64,000 nt of DNA from Copromyces sp. CBS 386.78 (lineage: Eukaryota > Ascomycota > Sordariomycetes > Sordariales > Sordariaceae), in assembly GCA_030685235.1 (NCBI GenBank), contig MU839119.1, positions 248,001-312,000 on the forward strand. Reading direction: 5' to 3'. How positions within the stretch are numbered: position 1 is the first letter of the stretch; the number at the start of each line of letters is the position of its first letter. Shown piece after piece: positions 22,472 to 34,247 of the stretch. Position numbers and translations under genes: made by a program. Below the pieces are notes generated by a model that made no database searches, had not been told where the DNA came from, and saw only the letters and a list, made by a program, of their open reading frames with translations.

Positions 22472-23329
22472 TTAGGGCGTGATCGTTTTCTCGGAAATGG
22501 GCACTCGGAAGCCTTCCAAGCCAGAATTTCCAGGATCCGTTCGGAATGAACTGGAACATTTCCGCCTGGAAATCGCACCAAAACTGGCTCCTGGAATTCC
22601 CAGTCCCCACATTTGCATCCTGGCCAATCAAATAATTGAATTCTTTCTGAAATCAACTGGGCCAGTTTCCGCTGTAAAAATCTCTGGAAATCGACCCGGA
22701 AATCCAAAATTTCCACTTTTTTGCACGCACGTAACGTCTAACAGCGACCTCAACACCATTAATACCATTAATACCCCATTAACACTATAGATTACAACGC
22801 CCTCGTTCAACGGCGACGATAGCGATTAATACGTAAACGTATACTAGTAACTGTACTAGTCCTTCTAATAAACCGCCTTATTCTATAGGCACCCTAAATA
22901 CCTGTAAATTTATATAGGTGGCGAAGGTTCTTTATAACGAAAGAACTTCTTACTAAATACCTAAATCGATTTAAAATATTATTATATATGAACCAACGTA
23001 CGTTTTATACTTTATTAATTTAGTTAGAGGAATATAAGGCTCTACGTAGTACGAAGTATATATTTATATAAAAAAAACTATTATATTTCATTTTTATAAT
23101 TATATAAGGTATAACGTTTCGTTTCGCCGCCTACTTATTTAATTATAATAGTGATACTATTTCGAAGTTAATAACGGTATAAATGTAAAATATATAGTTA
23201 ATATTAATTTACTAATAAATTAGGGTATTTTATAATATTCTAAATTTATTGCTAGTCCTTACTAAGTATAAGATTCGATTGCTAGAGCTTCGTATACCCT
23301 ATAAGGTTAAAGCGGACCCGAAATTCTTT

Positions 23330-24120
23330 CCCTACTTTTATAAAGTGTTAGGAGCGTTCGATAAATTATATTTCGAAGTGCGACTTAATTTAAACGAAGC
23401 GAAACCGTAGCGTAACCGTAAGGGTAACTATTCGACTAACGTATTTATTGCGTACGATTTTAACGGTTGGTTACTATACGTACTTCCTAATTGGGAGGGC
23501 TCCGCCAACGATATAAAGGTTCTAAATAACGCTTTTATTTAGAAGGGTCGTAATAGGTTTCGTATCCCCCAAAACTAATTTTATTTTACTAATGCCGGGT
23601 ATAATTATAATTCGAAACTATTCGTACTGTACTATAGTATATAATATTACTTATAAGAGAGTATAAGGGTAAGGCTCAAACCGGCTATATACTAGGAATT
23701 ATATAACCTCCGCTACAATACAACCCGGATTATCGTCGAAAAGACTATCGGGCGGCTTAAGGGGACCTTCAAAATTTATCGCTACGTACCCTAATTGGTA
23801 ATAGATACGTAAGTGAAGGTTATCTTTACGACGGCGGGGGTATTAAATTAGTTATTCGAATATAACGACCTTCTTAATAAATAGTACGATATTGTAACGG
23901 ACGAAGATATAAGTTTTACGAAGGTATTAAAGAGAAAGGGACGTCTAATTACTAATTCGGATATGGTATCGGGAGGAGGGGAGGCGAGTGCGGAATATAT
24001 TATAGAAAGTAATAACTTTACGGATATTAAATTTAACGGTGGCGCGTCTAAATATATGGCTTAGTATTGTAATCGTATCGTAAAGCGGATATAGAATAGT
24101 TATTATAAGGAGTTTAAAAA
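23330..24120 (+). pseudogene. Harbinger DDE transposase relic
   Basis: Reading through stops on the plus strand recovers a HARBI1-type DDE nuclease. It shows G-A-F-D near 23350 (first Asp), then Y-V-L-P-N-W-E-G-S-A-N-D near 23490 (conserved W-E-G-S-A-x-D). Y-F-T-N-A-G-Y follows near 23590, where the usual D-A-G-Y Asp has become Asn. I-I-V-E-K-T-I-G-R-L-K-G-T-F-K-I lies near 23740 (the Glu). Many in-frame stops, several at CAG/CAA-derived TAG/TAA, fit C-to-T mutation. Limits are approximate; the N-terminal part lies upstream. Confidence 0.85.
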
Positions 24121-24799
24121 GAGGGGAGAGATATAGAGGTATATAAAGGGTAGAGTTTAATTAAAGAAGTTTAATTTAATAGTAGAGGGAAGAAGGGAGA
24201 AGAGGGGAATTAATTTATAAAATTAGAATTATCGAGCAAATAATGTAATTTAGTACCCAATGCCCAGACCACCCTTTAAATTGAATAAATCTAGTAAAAT
24301 CGTATTTATTTAGCTATAAATTTAAATTGCTAAATTTATCTTCTAGAGTATATAAGATCGAATATTTGAAATCTAATACAAATACTAGAAGTTTGCAAAA
24401 TATTATAGATTTTAAATGAATATATTTGATATATTAAACTATACTAGCGCTATCTTAGCATCCCGCTATCCCTACTATCCTAAATCTCAATACTACTTTT
24501 AATACTTATATCTATTATAAAAGTACACCAAATTTTATATAAACTAGATATATCGATTCAGCTCAATTGAGCGATTAAAACGGTGTAATTTTTATATATA
24601 TACAATATCTTTTAGTAGTTTTATATTATTAAAGAAAAAGTAAATTAAAATAATAAAATATAAAAATCCGGGGTCGCTCTATATCCCGCTATAAATCCCT
24701 CGCTTATACTATAAACTATACTATTAATAACATTGTAATTTCAGAGGTCTAAGTGTAGCACTAAGTTAAATTGTAATATAGGGTTGATAGGGATATTTC

Positions 24800-25760
24800 C
24801 AACTCTATTAAACTCCCCCTTTTACAATTCTAACCTTTTCGCCTCCATCCTTCTATTTAATTCTTTAATATTAATCCTTCTTTTAATCTCACGAAAGTAT
24901 ACCCTCCTCTTACTATCGGATAAACTTATAAACCGTTTCGCCTTCATATCCAACTCCTCCTATTTATGAAACGTATATTCAATAATATCTTTATTAACTT
25001 CATCCTCCTAATTCTCGCGAAATAATCTAAGGGCGCGATCGAGCTATATATTAGCCGCGGGCGTAATAGGGGTAGGGCTATCCTATATAGCCTCGGCAAG
25101 AATACGAATATTTTCAACAATAGTATTACCCGTATTCTTCCTCTTTTTCTTCTTAGGATTAAAGTTGGTAGTAGGAACCTTCTTCTTATTCCCATTGCGA
25201 ATATAAATTAGGACTAGTAGATCCTTATCGTCTTTAAAATCAGAAGTAAGGAAATTAAAAGGCGGAATAACCGTTACTTCTCTAGCGTTTAATAACGCGC
25301 CTAGGGTTTTAATATACTTACTTATAGTACTTTGGTCACCCGCGAAAACTTCCTCTATAAGTTTATAGTAGGTTAGACCTTTATTTCTAAATTAAATAAT
25401 ATTTTTATACGCTTTCAAACCTTTAATTAATTATTCGTCCCTATTTACTACCTATTAATACCGGTTAATATTTATTTCGATAATAATATCCTAAACGTTG
25501 TCGGTTATAATAATAGTACCAATTTTAAAATTAAATCCGAATTTAGATATATATACGTTCTTAAATTAGATTTAGGTACGCTACTTATAACGAAAATAGT
25601 TAACCTTATTATATATTTAATCGATATTAGGGCCGTTAGTAAATTACTTCGCTATTTCGTTAATAATACTATTATATACCTATTCCTTATATTTATTTTA
25701 AGAAGTAAAGCCCTAATCGACGGCGCCTTTTAATAGGGTGAGTAATATAATTTCTTGTTT
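24800..25760 (-). pseudogene. Second Harbinger gene relic (possible Myb/SANT-like partner protein)
   Basis: Fragments on the minus strand read as a charged, helix-rich protein with stops, for example A-L-R-L-F-R-E-N-W-E-D-E followed by K-R-F-I-S-L-S. Harbinger elements usually carry a Myb-like protein beside the transposase, and these pieces have the composition of the fungal version. The assignment is inference; limits are approximate. Confidence 0.45.
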
Positions 25761-26389
25761 ATTTTTCTATACTTAACTTCTCTTTTTAGTCTTGCCCTTC
25801 CCTACGTTAACCTGTTGAGAGGATTGAGACTAGGATCGAGATTGGGATTGGGAAATAATAATAGAAATCGATGGAATAAGCGAGGAGGGGGTTGGTTGAA
25901 TAGAATGGGGGGTATGCTAGTTAGGCTGGGAATCCCTTAATTGGGAGCTATTATTATTTTAGGATTCGGCTATTATTATTAAACGAATTGGGAGGGCGGA
26001 TTTCAAGGCAAAAAAAGAGGTTTTACTTCGTTGTAAAAGAATATAAGAAGGGTGTGCATAATTGGGGGGAAAGGTACGATTTTACGATAATAAATACTAG
26101 TCGATATTTATCTACGTAATAATCTAGTCGACTTACGTGAATATTAGAAATTTGAAAATTTGGATTTCTTAAGTATTTGAATAGGTTCTGGAAATGCCTT
26201 CGGAAATGGTTTTGGCTACGAGCTAGCAAACCTACAATTGAACGGAATTTGCCGCTAAAATCCATTTCCGAACAGGCCAGCTGGCCCTGCGGAAATCTCA
26301 TTTCCGAAAGCCTATTTCCAGGTCGATTTCCGAGAAAACGATCACGCCCTTAGGTTGGTCTTCCCCATGGCACAAAGGCCTGGCCGGTA

Positions 26390-26795
26390 CCCGTGCCACG
26401 CCCCCACTTTTTGGAACTCGCCAGACTCGCACCCCCTAAAGTGGGTGCTCACGGCCAGTACGGCCAACCCAGCACAACGGCCACCAGGGTTAATCGTGCG
26501 AATATACTAAAAAAGACCAAAATCGTAAAGATTCACAGCGCATCACATCAGCAGATTAAGATAAAAAGAAAACCATAAGCATAATCAGGATAATGCATTG
26601 AATTCGAAGAGTTTTTCCTTATTCTTTTTTTTTGCTGCGTTGGGAAAAGTTGAATTTCAGCCTAGGTATTAAGCCTAAAATACTATCTCTAACCCTAACC
26701 CTGGCCGTTGTGCTGGGTTGGCCGTACTGGCCGTGAGCACCCACTTTAGGGGGTGCGAGTCTGGCGAGTCCCAAAAAGTGGGGGCGTGGCACGGG
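26390..26795. mobile_element. Hairpin MITE with 94-bp terminal inverted repeats, TA-flanked
   Basis: The arms at 26390-26483 and 26702-26795 are reverse complements with about one mismatch and begin CCCGTGCCACGCCCCCAC. TA dinucleotides flank both ends (26388-26389 and 26796-26797), as for Tc1/mariner-type insertions; GTAC is also duplicated, so the exact duplication is uncertain. The 218-bp centre has no coding capacity and includes two telomere-like CCCTAA units near 26690. The element lies 37 bp beyond the Harbinger element. The near-identical arms suggest recent insertion or escape from RIP because of small size. Confidence 0.8.
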
Positions 26796-26797
26796 TA

Positions 26798-28162
26798 CTT
26801 CCTCAACTCGGAGTCCTGTGCAGCGCCAAAGTGGTGCAGTGCACCTTACGATTCTCCAAGCAAATTCCACTTCCATTTTCTTTTCTTCTTCATCCCCATC
26901 ACCGCATCATCTTCGAGTTCACGATACGTACACTTGCACCGTTTCGCATCATCTTGTTACCGTTCCACTGGCCTCCCCTTCTTCGTGTCATGTCAGGATC
27001 CCCACCCAGCCTTTCAAGTTCTCCAACCTCTGCGCGATCCCACGTCGGCGACCGCGACTTCTCCTCGTTTTCCAAGCATAACAAGACATTGTGGAGATGC
27101 GCGGAGAAAAAGAGTCGTCGTCACTTTAAGCTTCTTCTCCCCGGATCTGCACTTGACCTCCATTCTCCTGATCTCCTCCGCTCCGATGGATCCCTTGCCC
27201 CTGGATTCTCGGAGATTGAACAAGTGTTCCGAGTGTTTTGCCGTCTCTCCCGTCGTCTTCTTCTATCCATTCTCACGGCCTCCAGCCGATATGTCCACGT
27301 CCAAGCACGCGCGGGTGACGGCCACATCAGCCACGGCGTCGGATGGGCGTGTGGACCTTTACGGCTGGCTGTTGCTATCTGTCCCTCCGGCCCTGTCTGG
27401 AACTTCCATGGCCTGGTATCAGGTAGTTGGGCCACCACAAGAGTGTCACAGGTTGTGACAGCTGCTTCTACGATCCGGTCGGCTCTTCCGTCATGACATC
27501 GCAGACCATCGACTCGTCTTACTTCTCCTTTCAAAGTCTTCCTCACTTTTAGTCACTGGACACTCATCGGATCGCGGTCGTCGTCAGTCGTCGCATCCAT
27601 CTTGCTTATCCACATCTCTCTTGTCCCAGCTGTAACGGTACGGTACCTTTTTACACAAACCTTACCGACTTGGTTCGTTGGGTTTGGATGCTGCACTTGC
27701 CCGTACCCCCCGTCGTAATGTTGGCCTAAACCACCGTCTTAACTAAACCCCCATGGCCGCTTTCCTGTCGACGCCCGCCATCACGTCTTCTGTCAATCAT
27801 TCTCCGCATAAACTGAACACTTCGGAATCCGCTTCTTCAGCCTCCTGTTTCCCGTCCTCCTCCTCTCCAAGTTCGAGTCGTAGCCCAACAGCTGCCCCCC
27901 TCCATGTCCGGTCTTTGGTCTTTGCTTGAACAACTGCCGAATCTGCCGCGGATCGACCCAGACAACCCAATCTCCCGGATCCAACTGCTGCTCCACATTG
28001 CCAGCTACCATTCACTACACTCCAAATCTCCAACTGCCACTGCCACTGCTACCAAGACCCGATCTGACTGTGCCGCCATCTGAGTGGTCGTATTGTGATA
28101 TACACATTCAGTCTCCAACGCTCCCAGCCCATGTATCTTGTCACAACTTCCTCGCAGATTAG
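26798..28162. promoter_or_regulatory. Long upstream region of the ten-exon Zn2Cys6 regulator
   Basis: About 1.36 kb of pyrimidine-rich sequence between the MITE and the ATG at 28163. Two overlapping frames stay open for roughly 245 codons around 26718-27496, but they begin in the MITE arm, have low-complexity Ser/Arg/Leu composition, and show no recognisable domain. The stretch is treated as promoter and leader. Confidence 0.45.
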
Positions 28163-30618
28163 ATGCCATCATCAGGATTCTCCCCCAAGCCCCTGTCTAC
28201 ATTTGGTTGGTGAGTCGATTCCCTTGCCTCTCATCCAGATCCATGAAATCTTATAACTGATACATCGCTTTGGGCAGTGAAAATTGCCGCCAGCAGCACC
28301 TGAAATGTGAGCATGAGCCGGGCACCTCCTTTGGGCACCCTGCATTGGGGAACATCACTGCTGACATCAAGTTATCTCCTCTCGCCCTTTAGGCGACCGA
28401 GTAACGCCCACATGCGGCAGGTGTCAGAACACAGGGCGTGAGTGCCGCCGAAGCGGTCTCAAGATTCGACAGTCTCCTCAATACAGTTAGCCCTCCCTTC
28501 TCACCTTTTGCAGGTTTTAATCCCGGTGTGACGATTCACCGCAGAAGTCCAGGCACTTCTTCGGGTTCATGGCTATTGGTTATTCATCAACTTCACTCGC
28601 CATGAAAAGGGCTCTGACAATTACCACACTGCAGCCAGGTTCAGCAAGACACAAAAGTGGGTCAAGATCGAGAGACGATGTGAGTATCCCCTTTTTGTTT
28701 CTACCTCGTGCATTCACAACAAGTCAGTGTTACTAATACTGGACCCGTAGTGGAATTCATTGATGAGACTAGGAAGGTCATCTACGAGGCTGCTACTCCG
28801 GACAGTGGCCTGGATGAGATAGAACCTGACCTAGAGTCGCCCGTCCTCTCCGACAAGTCGCTACTGCGAGAGCTTAGTCAACCTTTCCTCTCTGAAACAC
28901 CAAATGGTCGGGAGAACCCACAAGGATTTCTTTCACGGGAGCAGACCTTGCCTGAATCCCCCCATGTTTCAGAGATAGCGTCCGAGGCACTGTCCCTTCG
29001 CGGATCGGTTCAGCCACCCGAAACCGCTTCATCTTCGGTAGGACATGGGCGCGAACATTCTCCCACCGACCGCTTCATTGCGCGGTCCGGGTCTTATCAC
29101 CAGCTTTACTACTCCAAAAATTCCGCATTCCCAATAAAAGACCCAGTGGAAGCCGAGCTGTATCGACATTACGTGCAGAATCTGGCACATTGGGTGAGCA
29201 ACGCCTACAGGGGTTTCATGAACATATTTGTTAATATTTCTACATTCCAGCTCGACTTATGTGATCCTCTGAGGTCCTTTGAAACCATAGTTCCCCAAAA
29301 CGCAGCGACATTTCCGCTTCTTCTCAAGGCCATCTACTCCTTCTCGGCGCGACACAAGACCTTAACAGGTTACTTTGATTCGGTCAGGAGTAGCGAGTAT
29401 TACGACGAATGCCTAACAGAGCTCAGGGATGTCCTTGCTGCATATGACGAATCTGGAGCCGACGAAAACTTGTTTGCTGCTACGATTATCCTGCGGGTCC
29501 TCGAAGAAATTGATGGTGAGGAACTTCCGCTCGCTTGGGGCAGACATGTACTAACACCCTATTTAGTTGTGGACAATGGGACAGATCAAGAAGCCAATCT
29601 ACTGGGAATACATGCGTTTGTATCAACCGGATCGTTCTTTGAAAACCCCAGTTCCCTTAGTATCGCATCATTCTGGGTTGGCCTCCGTCAAGGCATTTAC
29701 AAAGCAGTGATCAACAAACGACCTGTGGGATTGAGCGTGGACCATATTCTGGTCGAACAGTCACTCGAACGCGGAGGGAAACATGATGTGGCGAACAATG
29801 CGGTGGTCCATTGCACGCGGGTCCTCAACTTTTGCTTTGACAAGGGAGGAGCCTGCAACAAGGAGGAATGGAAACGACTGTGGAAAGCGGTTGAAGATTG
29901 GGAGAAGGAGAACGCCGCCTTTCATACGCCCATATTTAAGGCTCCCGATGATGTTCCCTTCCCACAGATATGGTATCATCAGAGCTGCCAAGGTATGCTG
30001 ACGTGCTTCTGCCACCGATTTCCGAGCTAACAGTCATCGACAATTAGTGATCGGGGTACAGCATCATCTTTTAGCGAAGGCGTACTTGATTCGATGCAGG
30101 GAGCAATTCTCAGCGACTGGTACCCGCCACTCCACTCTAGTAGCTAAGAGGAAAATTGAGGTAGGCTGAAGTCCGCGATTTGGGGTTCGTGGCGAGATGG
30201 CTAACCCATGCGTATAGGCCGACATACAAAGAATCGTTCGAGCGCTCTGTGGCATCGGTTTAGGAAATCAATGGACCCCTCCAGGCATGTTCACCGCATG
30301 CATGGCTATTTCCGCTTGTGAGTCTCTGGATGTTTTGTAGCATCCTCCTGTGCCGTTTGCTCAGGTCTAACCAATTGTGTTGTAGTTGGCGCTAGTTTCA
30401 CCCAGCGGAAGGACCAGGAGGCCATGATCGATATCCTACGGAAGACGGAGAAAGATCATGCTCGTCCCACCAAGTCGGTGCAGGAAGACATGATGAAGTC
30501 GTGGGGATGGTCCACTTCGACGTGGACTCCGACGCAGGTGCCCCCGTGGCCGGATACGACGCAATATGCGACGAACCTGAACATGAACAACCACATGAAT
30601 TATCAGCAAGCTCAGTAG
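28163..30618 (+). CDS. Zn2Cys6 transcription factor with fungal-specific regulatory domain, ten exons
   Basis: Exons 28163..28209, 28278..28306, 28393..28485, 28635..28679, 28751..29193, 29251..29515, 29567..29992, 30048..30160, 30218..30317 and 30386..30618 total 1,794 nt, or 597 residues, with every phase consistent. Splicing assembles a canonical cluster C16-x2-C19-x6-C26-x6-C33-x2-C36-x6-C43, with introns cutting through the codons for C16 and C26. After it come F-S-K-T-Q-K-W-V-K and F-I-D-E-T, the usual start of the Fungal_trans_2-type regulatory region. That region continues through L-A-H-W-L-D-L-C-D, F-P-L-L-L-K-A-I-Y-S-F-S-A-R-H and finally G-N-Q-W-T-P-P-G-M-F-T. The C-terminal motif is the typical end of this family. 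Nuclear regulator; target unknown. The fourth exon junction uses a weaker GTTAGC donor with a 149-nt intron, the least certain point of the model. Confidence 0.87.
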
Positions 30619-33600
30619 GCTCGCGTGCCGTTATGCTCAAGCACATTACCCTTGAAAAAGAAGCATGGGGTGGGTTTTAAGCGGGTGGATAGGGATGTTA
30701 TATCAACCCACGTTGCTGCAGAGATGAGAAGCAGTCAAGTCAACATCGGTCAGATTTAAGCATGCTATTATTCGATCCAGAAATGCCTATGACGACATCC
30801 CACCACCATGAAGATCAGACGATGAAACCGAATGAACCATAAGCACAGGCATGGGTCAGGGTCTAAGGGCAGGGTCACGGTCAGGGGCACTGTCGGGGTC
30901 AAGCAAGGGATAGCCCGGCAGGCATGGCAGACATTTTGGTCGGGTTCGGAACGCGAGGTATTCATCAGCGCCTTTGTGCGCCAAAAGAACATTGCCTTTT
31001 TACTACATCCACAAACAAATGGGGTCGTGACGAACTGGTCGATGAACCGGTCAATGTCGCATGTCAGCCATCTTCTGCCACTTGTTGCACGAGAACATCA
31101 CAATACAAGGTTAGCAGCGGTTCGTGGAGAAGGGCTTCTGTGTGACAACCTCCAAGTTCACGTTTTCGATACATCCCAAACCCTCGGCCTTTCTTTCGAT
31201 CACGAAGGATCACGAAGAAAGCAAAGAAGGTTGAGGGCTGAAAGAAGGGTTTCCATCGCATGTAGATTTCGCCACCCCTGGATATCCAGCCAGGGGTATC
31301 ATGCGAGATCGGGGTTCATGTGCGCCCTTGGTTGTGATCTACCTACCAGGGACACGCAGGGGCAGGCAGACAGACTGCCGACGGAAGCACGGAAGCAAGG
31401 GGCAAACCGCAGGGCCAGGTTATCAAGGCGTGGGAGAGGTCGGCGAGGGTTGAGAGACAATCTAGAAAGCAGTTAAACTGACTTGATGCTGCTCAAGTTC
31501 CACGACAACGACTCGGTAGTAGCCACTTCCGTCCTCCTGTACGCTCTCAACTATGGGGGAAGTAAGCCCTGTCCTCCATTGCCTTGTCACGGCTGACATG
31601 GCTCGGTCGAATGACTAGGTAGTGGCCATGAGTGGCCATTCTTGGACAACATGGACCGGATGCTGCCTCGTGCTCTGAATCTACGACCATGTTCTTAGAT
31701 TGGGAAGATCACAGCATGAGAAAAATGCAGATAGCCTCAAAGCTGGTATGAAGGGCTTGGCCTCGGGCTGGCAGCCTCGATACAGGTACGGTGGAAGTGC
31801 TGCTTCCCGCTCTCTAGCCCGTTAAAGCCGTTCAAGCCGTTCCGTTGTGTGTAACAAAATTTCGAGAGATTCCTACTACACCAGACCCGGCGGCCCGACA
31901 ATAGAGGTATTCAGGCGCGCTGCCGGGCTGCAGTCTGCAAGAAAGCCTCTTCCTTGATGTGCATGGCTGCTTTGGCGTCGTACCCGACCCGTTGAGCAGG
32001 GAGGCAGCTGGGAAAGCATGTAGGAAGCGAGCCTCCTCTGCCTGTATCCCTACCCGAACTGTTTCTGAAGTGCGAATCGATGCAAAATGACAAATGACAG
32101 TTCGATGCCCATCACGCCCATCTCCCGCCATTCCCCTTGATGTAACCAAGCACACGCCAGACAGGCAATGGGAATTGGGGAAACAAAGCAGGGACAAGCT
32201 TCGGAAAGTTATCAGTCATCCTGTTCTGGTGCAGTGATGCACGGATGCTTTCGGAAGAATTGCGCTTGCTTGCATGGTTTGCGATACTTTGGTAGCTGTT
32301 GACCTTTCCGAGTTCGTACCATTTGTGCGAGTCCCTGTGAGAGAAACGGGAAGGGCGAGGGAGCTTTCAAGGCTTTTTGCTGCCCTATCCTGCTTCAAAA
32401 AATGAGACTGGGGAAACACACACGGCACGGGCAACGAAGAAGCTATACTGTCTGGGTAATCCGACGTCGTTCATGTTCTCCAGAGCTGAGCTGAGGCGAC
32501 GTTCAAAAACTATCACGAGGTTGATCATGGCGGGGCAAAAGGAGCTACAAGCTAGAGGCGCTAAACAGAGCTAAACAAGCTTCGTTTTAGGCGCTGATAG
32601 GGTCCTGTCTTCATTCGGGATTTCTTTCCTCTTTCGTCTTCTCGGACCCCTCTAAAGGCTTCGAACTGAACAAATCATGGCAAACTTCAGCGCCCGAACG
32701 GAACACGTTCCGTCAGGGGTACATTTAGAATACAGCTTACCGCAACATCTTGCCCATCGGACGGAATTTCCTCTTTGGCAAAAACCATGACGGTCAACCT
32801 CCATCGTGGCCTTGTGATGCCACTGATTTTTTTCTTTCTTTTCCTAATTACTCCATCCGTACCCCGTATCTCTTCCTACCCGATCGACAGATGAACAAAA
32901 ATGGAACCAAAGCAACGATGCGAAGCAGCCCTACTCGGCAAGCAGCTGTCCATTTTCTTTTCTCCAACCTCTCTTGAACTTGGACACCAACACCAGGCCA
33001 GGACGCACCCACGCGCACGACGCTGACATAGCACTCCGTCCCGCCAGTCTGGGTGCGGATAAGCCCCCCCCCTTCATCGGACCGCAAAGCCCATGACAAG
33101 CCCGTCGATGAGAAAGGAAATATTCGCCTGTGAGAGAGAATAAAAGAATGGAGACAGTCTGGTGGAGAGCAAACAATGACGACAGGCTGGGCCTCATCGA
33201 CTTTTCTCCGGTGGTCTTGTGTTCTTCAAAGAAGAAAGAGATAAACAACAAAGTGGATATCGGCTTACGATCTCAGCTGCTTCTATGGCTTCCAGCATGG
33301 AATTTCTTGAGATCTTCTCTCTCGATCATCGGGACGTTTCAATAGGGTTCCTGTCGGGGCTGTATAGGTAGTGCTGTGCTATCTAACTCCCGGGATATTA
33401 CATATACCCCGTCCGACCTGTTCCACCTGGATCAACCCCGGACTTCTTCCAAGACCCAAGGGCAGCCGCGCCGAGAACCGGGATGCTGCTCTTTTTCCTT
33501 TTTTTTTTCCCCATGTCTTCTTCCTTTCATCGGCTTTGGTTAGGTTAGCTGCTCGATCCACAGAGACTTACACCCCCCGGGCTTCTTTCCCGGGACATGG

Positions 33601-34006
33601 ACCAGACCCCATCTCGCACTGGCACTGGTCTAACGGCTGCCAGTCCAACCATCCCGATTCCCGCAGACCATGCAAAGATGGGAGCCCGAACTGGTATCGG
33701 CAATGCGGTGGGATGTGGATGTGGATGGGGTTAGACCGATTACCGTTCGTACCTGGTCGTAGTTGGGTTGTGCTGACAGTGGAACATCGCAGTCTGAGTC
33801 GACTCCATCCGTCTGGATCGGAATAGGAAAGAGTGCGCGGTAGTAGCAGTATCGGATGGAGTGAGGAGGCTTTTGACTATATCACTTGAGATATAAAGAG
33901 GGCATGTGTCCGTCTTCAGTGGTTTTTGTTTTTAGATAACAACAAGAACATTCATCAACAAGCAAAACGACAGTTACTCAACCTTCGGCATTGGGAACCT
34001 TGATAG
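30619..34006. other. Long intergenic region between the regulator and MIOX
   Basis: About 3.4 kb with no gene that could be supported. Open frames near 30832-31476 and 33371-33826 have neither splice support nor recognisable domains. The right end contains the MIOX promoter. Confidence 0.45.
33891..33897 (+). promoter_or_regulatory. TATA-box candidate of the MIOX gene
   Basis: ATATAAA lies about 115 bp upstream of the 5' UTR intron and 357 bp before the ATG. Its position suits a transcript start near 33920-33930, which would carry the spliced leader. Confidence 0.45.
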
Positions 34007-34073
34007 GTAAGTGTGCACGAAGATGGTACTTTACGCCGAACACAGAACGTTGTATACTAACCTCGTCATACAG
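34007..34073 (+). other. Probable 5' UTR intron of MIOX
   Basis: GTAAGT donor, TACTAAC branch point and ACAG acceptor in a 67-nt interval upstream of the start codon. All three signals are near-consensus, so the leader is probably spliced. Confidence 0.7.
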
Positions 34074-34247
34074 ATGCCAAAAGCATAAGAACTGCGTTAC
34101 TTCCCCTCTCTGAACTTCCGGTTGTTTTCAAGCATTATCCAGAAGATCAACTTGACACGAACATCCACAATCTTTCGCTTGATACCAAACCAAGACTTGA
34201 CGATTCAACACCGAGTTCCATCACCACCAACAAAAAAAACCATCACA

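Larger units (their letters stand above)
22475..26349 (+). mobile_element. PIF-Harbinger DNA transposon, RIP-inactivated, complete ends
   Basis: The element is 3,875 bp. Its ends are inverted repeats beginning GGGCGTGATCGTTTTCTCGG (22475 onward, and reversed up to 26349). It is flanked by TTA on both sides (22472-22474 and 26350-26352), the target duplication typical of PIF-Harbinger. GGAAAT/ATTTCC words recur in both subterminal zones and may be transposase-binding sites. The interior is strongly AT-rich and full of stops, consistent with RIP, while the ends keep normal composition. It carries two decayed genes: a transposase on plus and a second protein on minus. Confidence 0.9.

Noticed and set aside
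24784..25940. Short open frames in the Harbinger interior as separate genes
   Set aside because: They are chance openings in RIP-mutated DNA or pieces of the element's decayed genes.
26718..27496. Two overlapping long plus-strand frames of about 245 codons
   Set aside because: They start inside the MITE arm, overlap each other in different frames, have low-complexity Ser/Arg/Leu composition and show no domain or intron. They are more likely leader or promoter sequence of the downstream regulator.
30832..31476. Plus-strand frame of 214 codons after the Zn2Cys6 regulator
   Set aside because: Starts in a short GC-rich repeat-like stretch and shows no domain; treated as chance.
33371..33826. 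Plus-strand frame of 151 codons upstream of MIOX
   Set aside because: No recognisable domain or splice support, and composition like the surrounding intergenic DNA.
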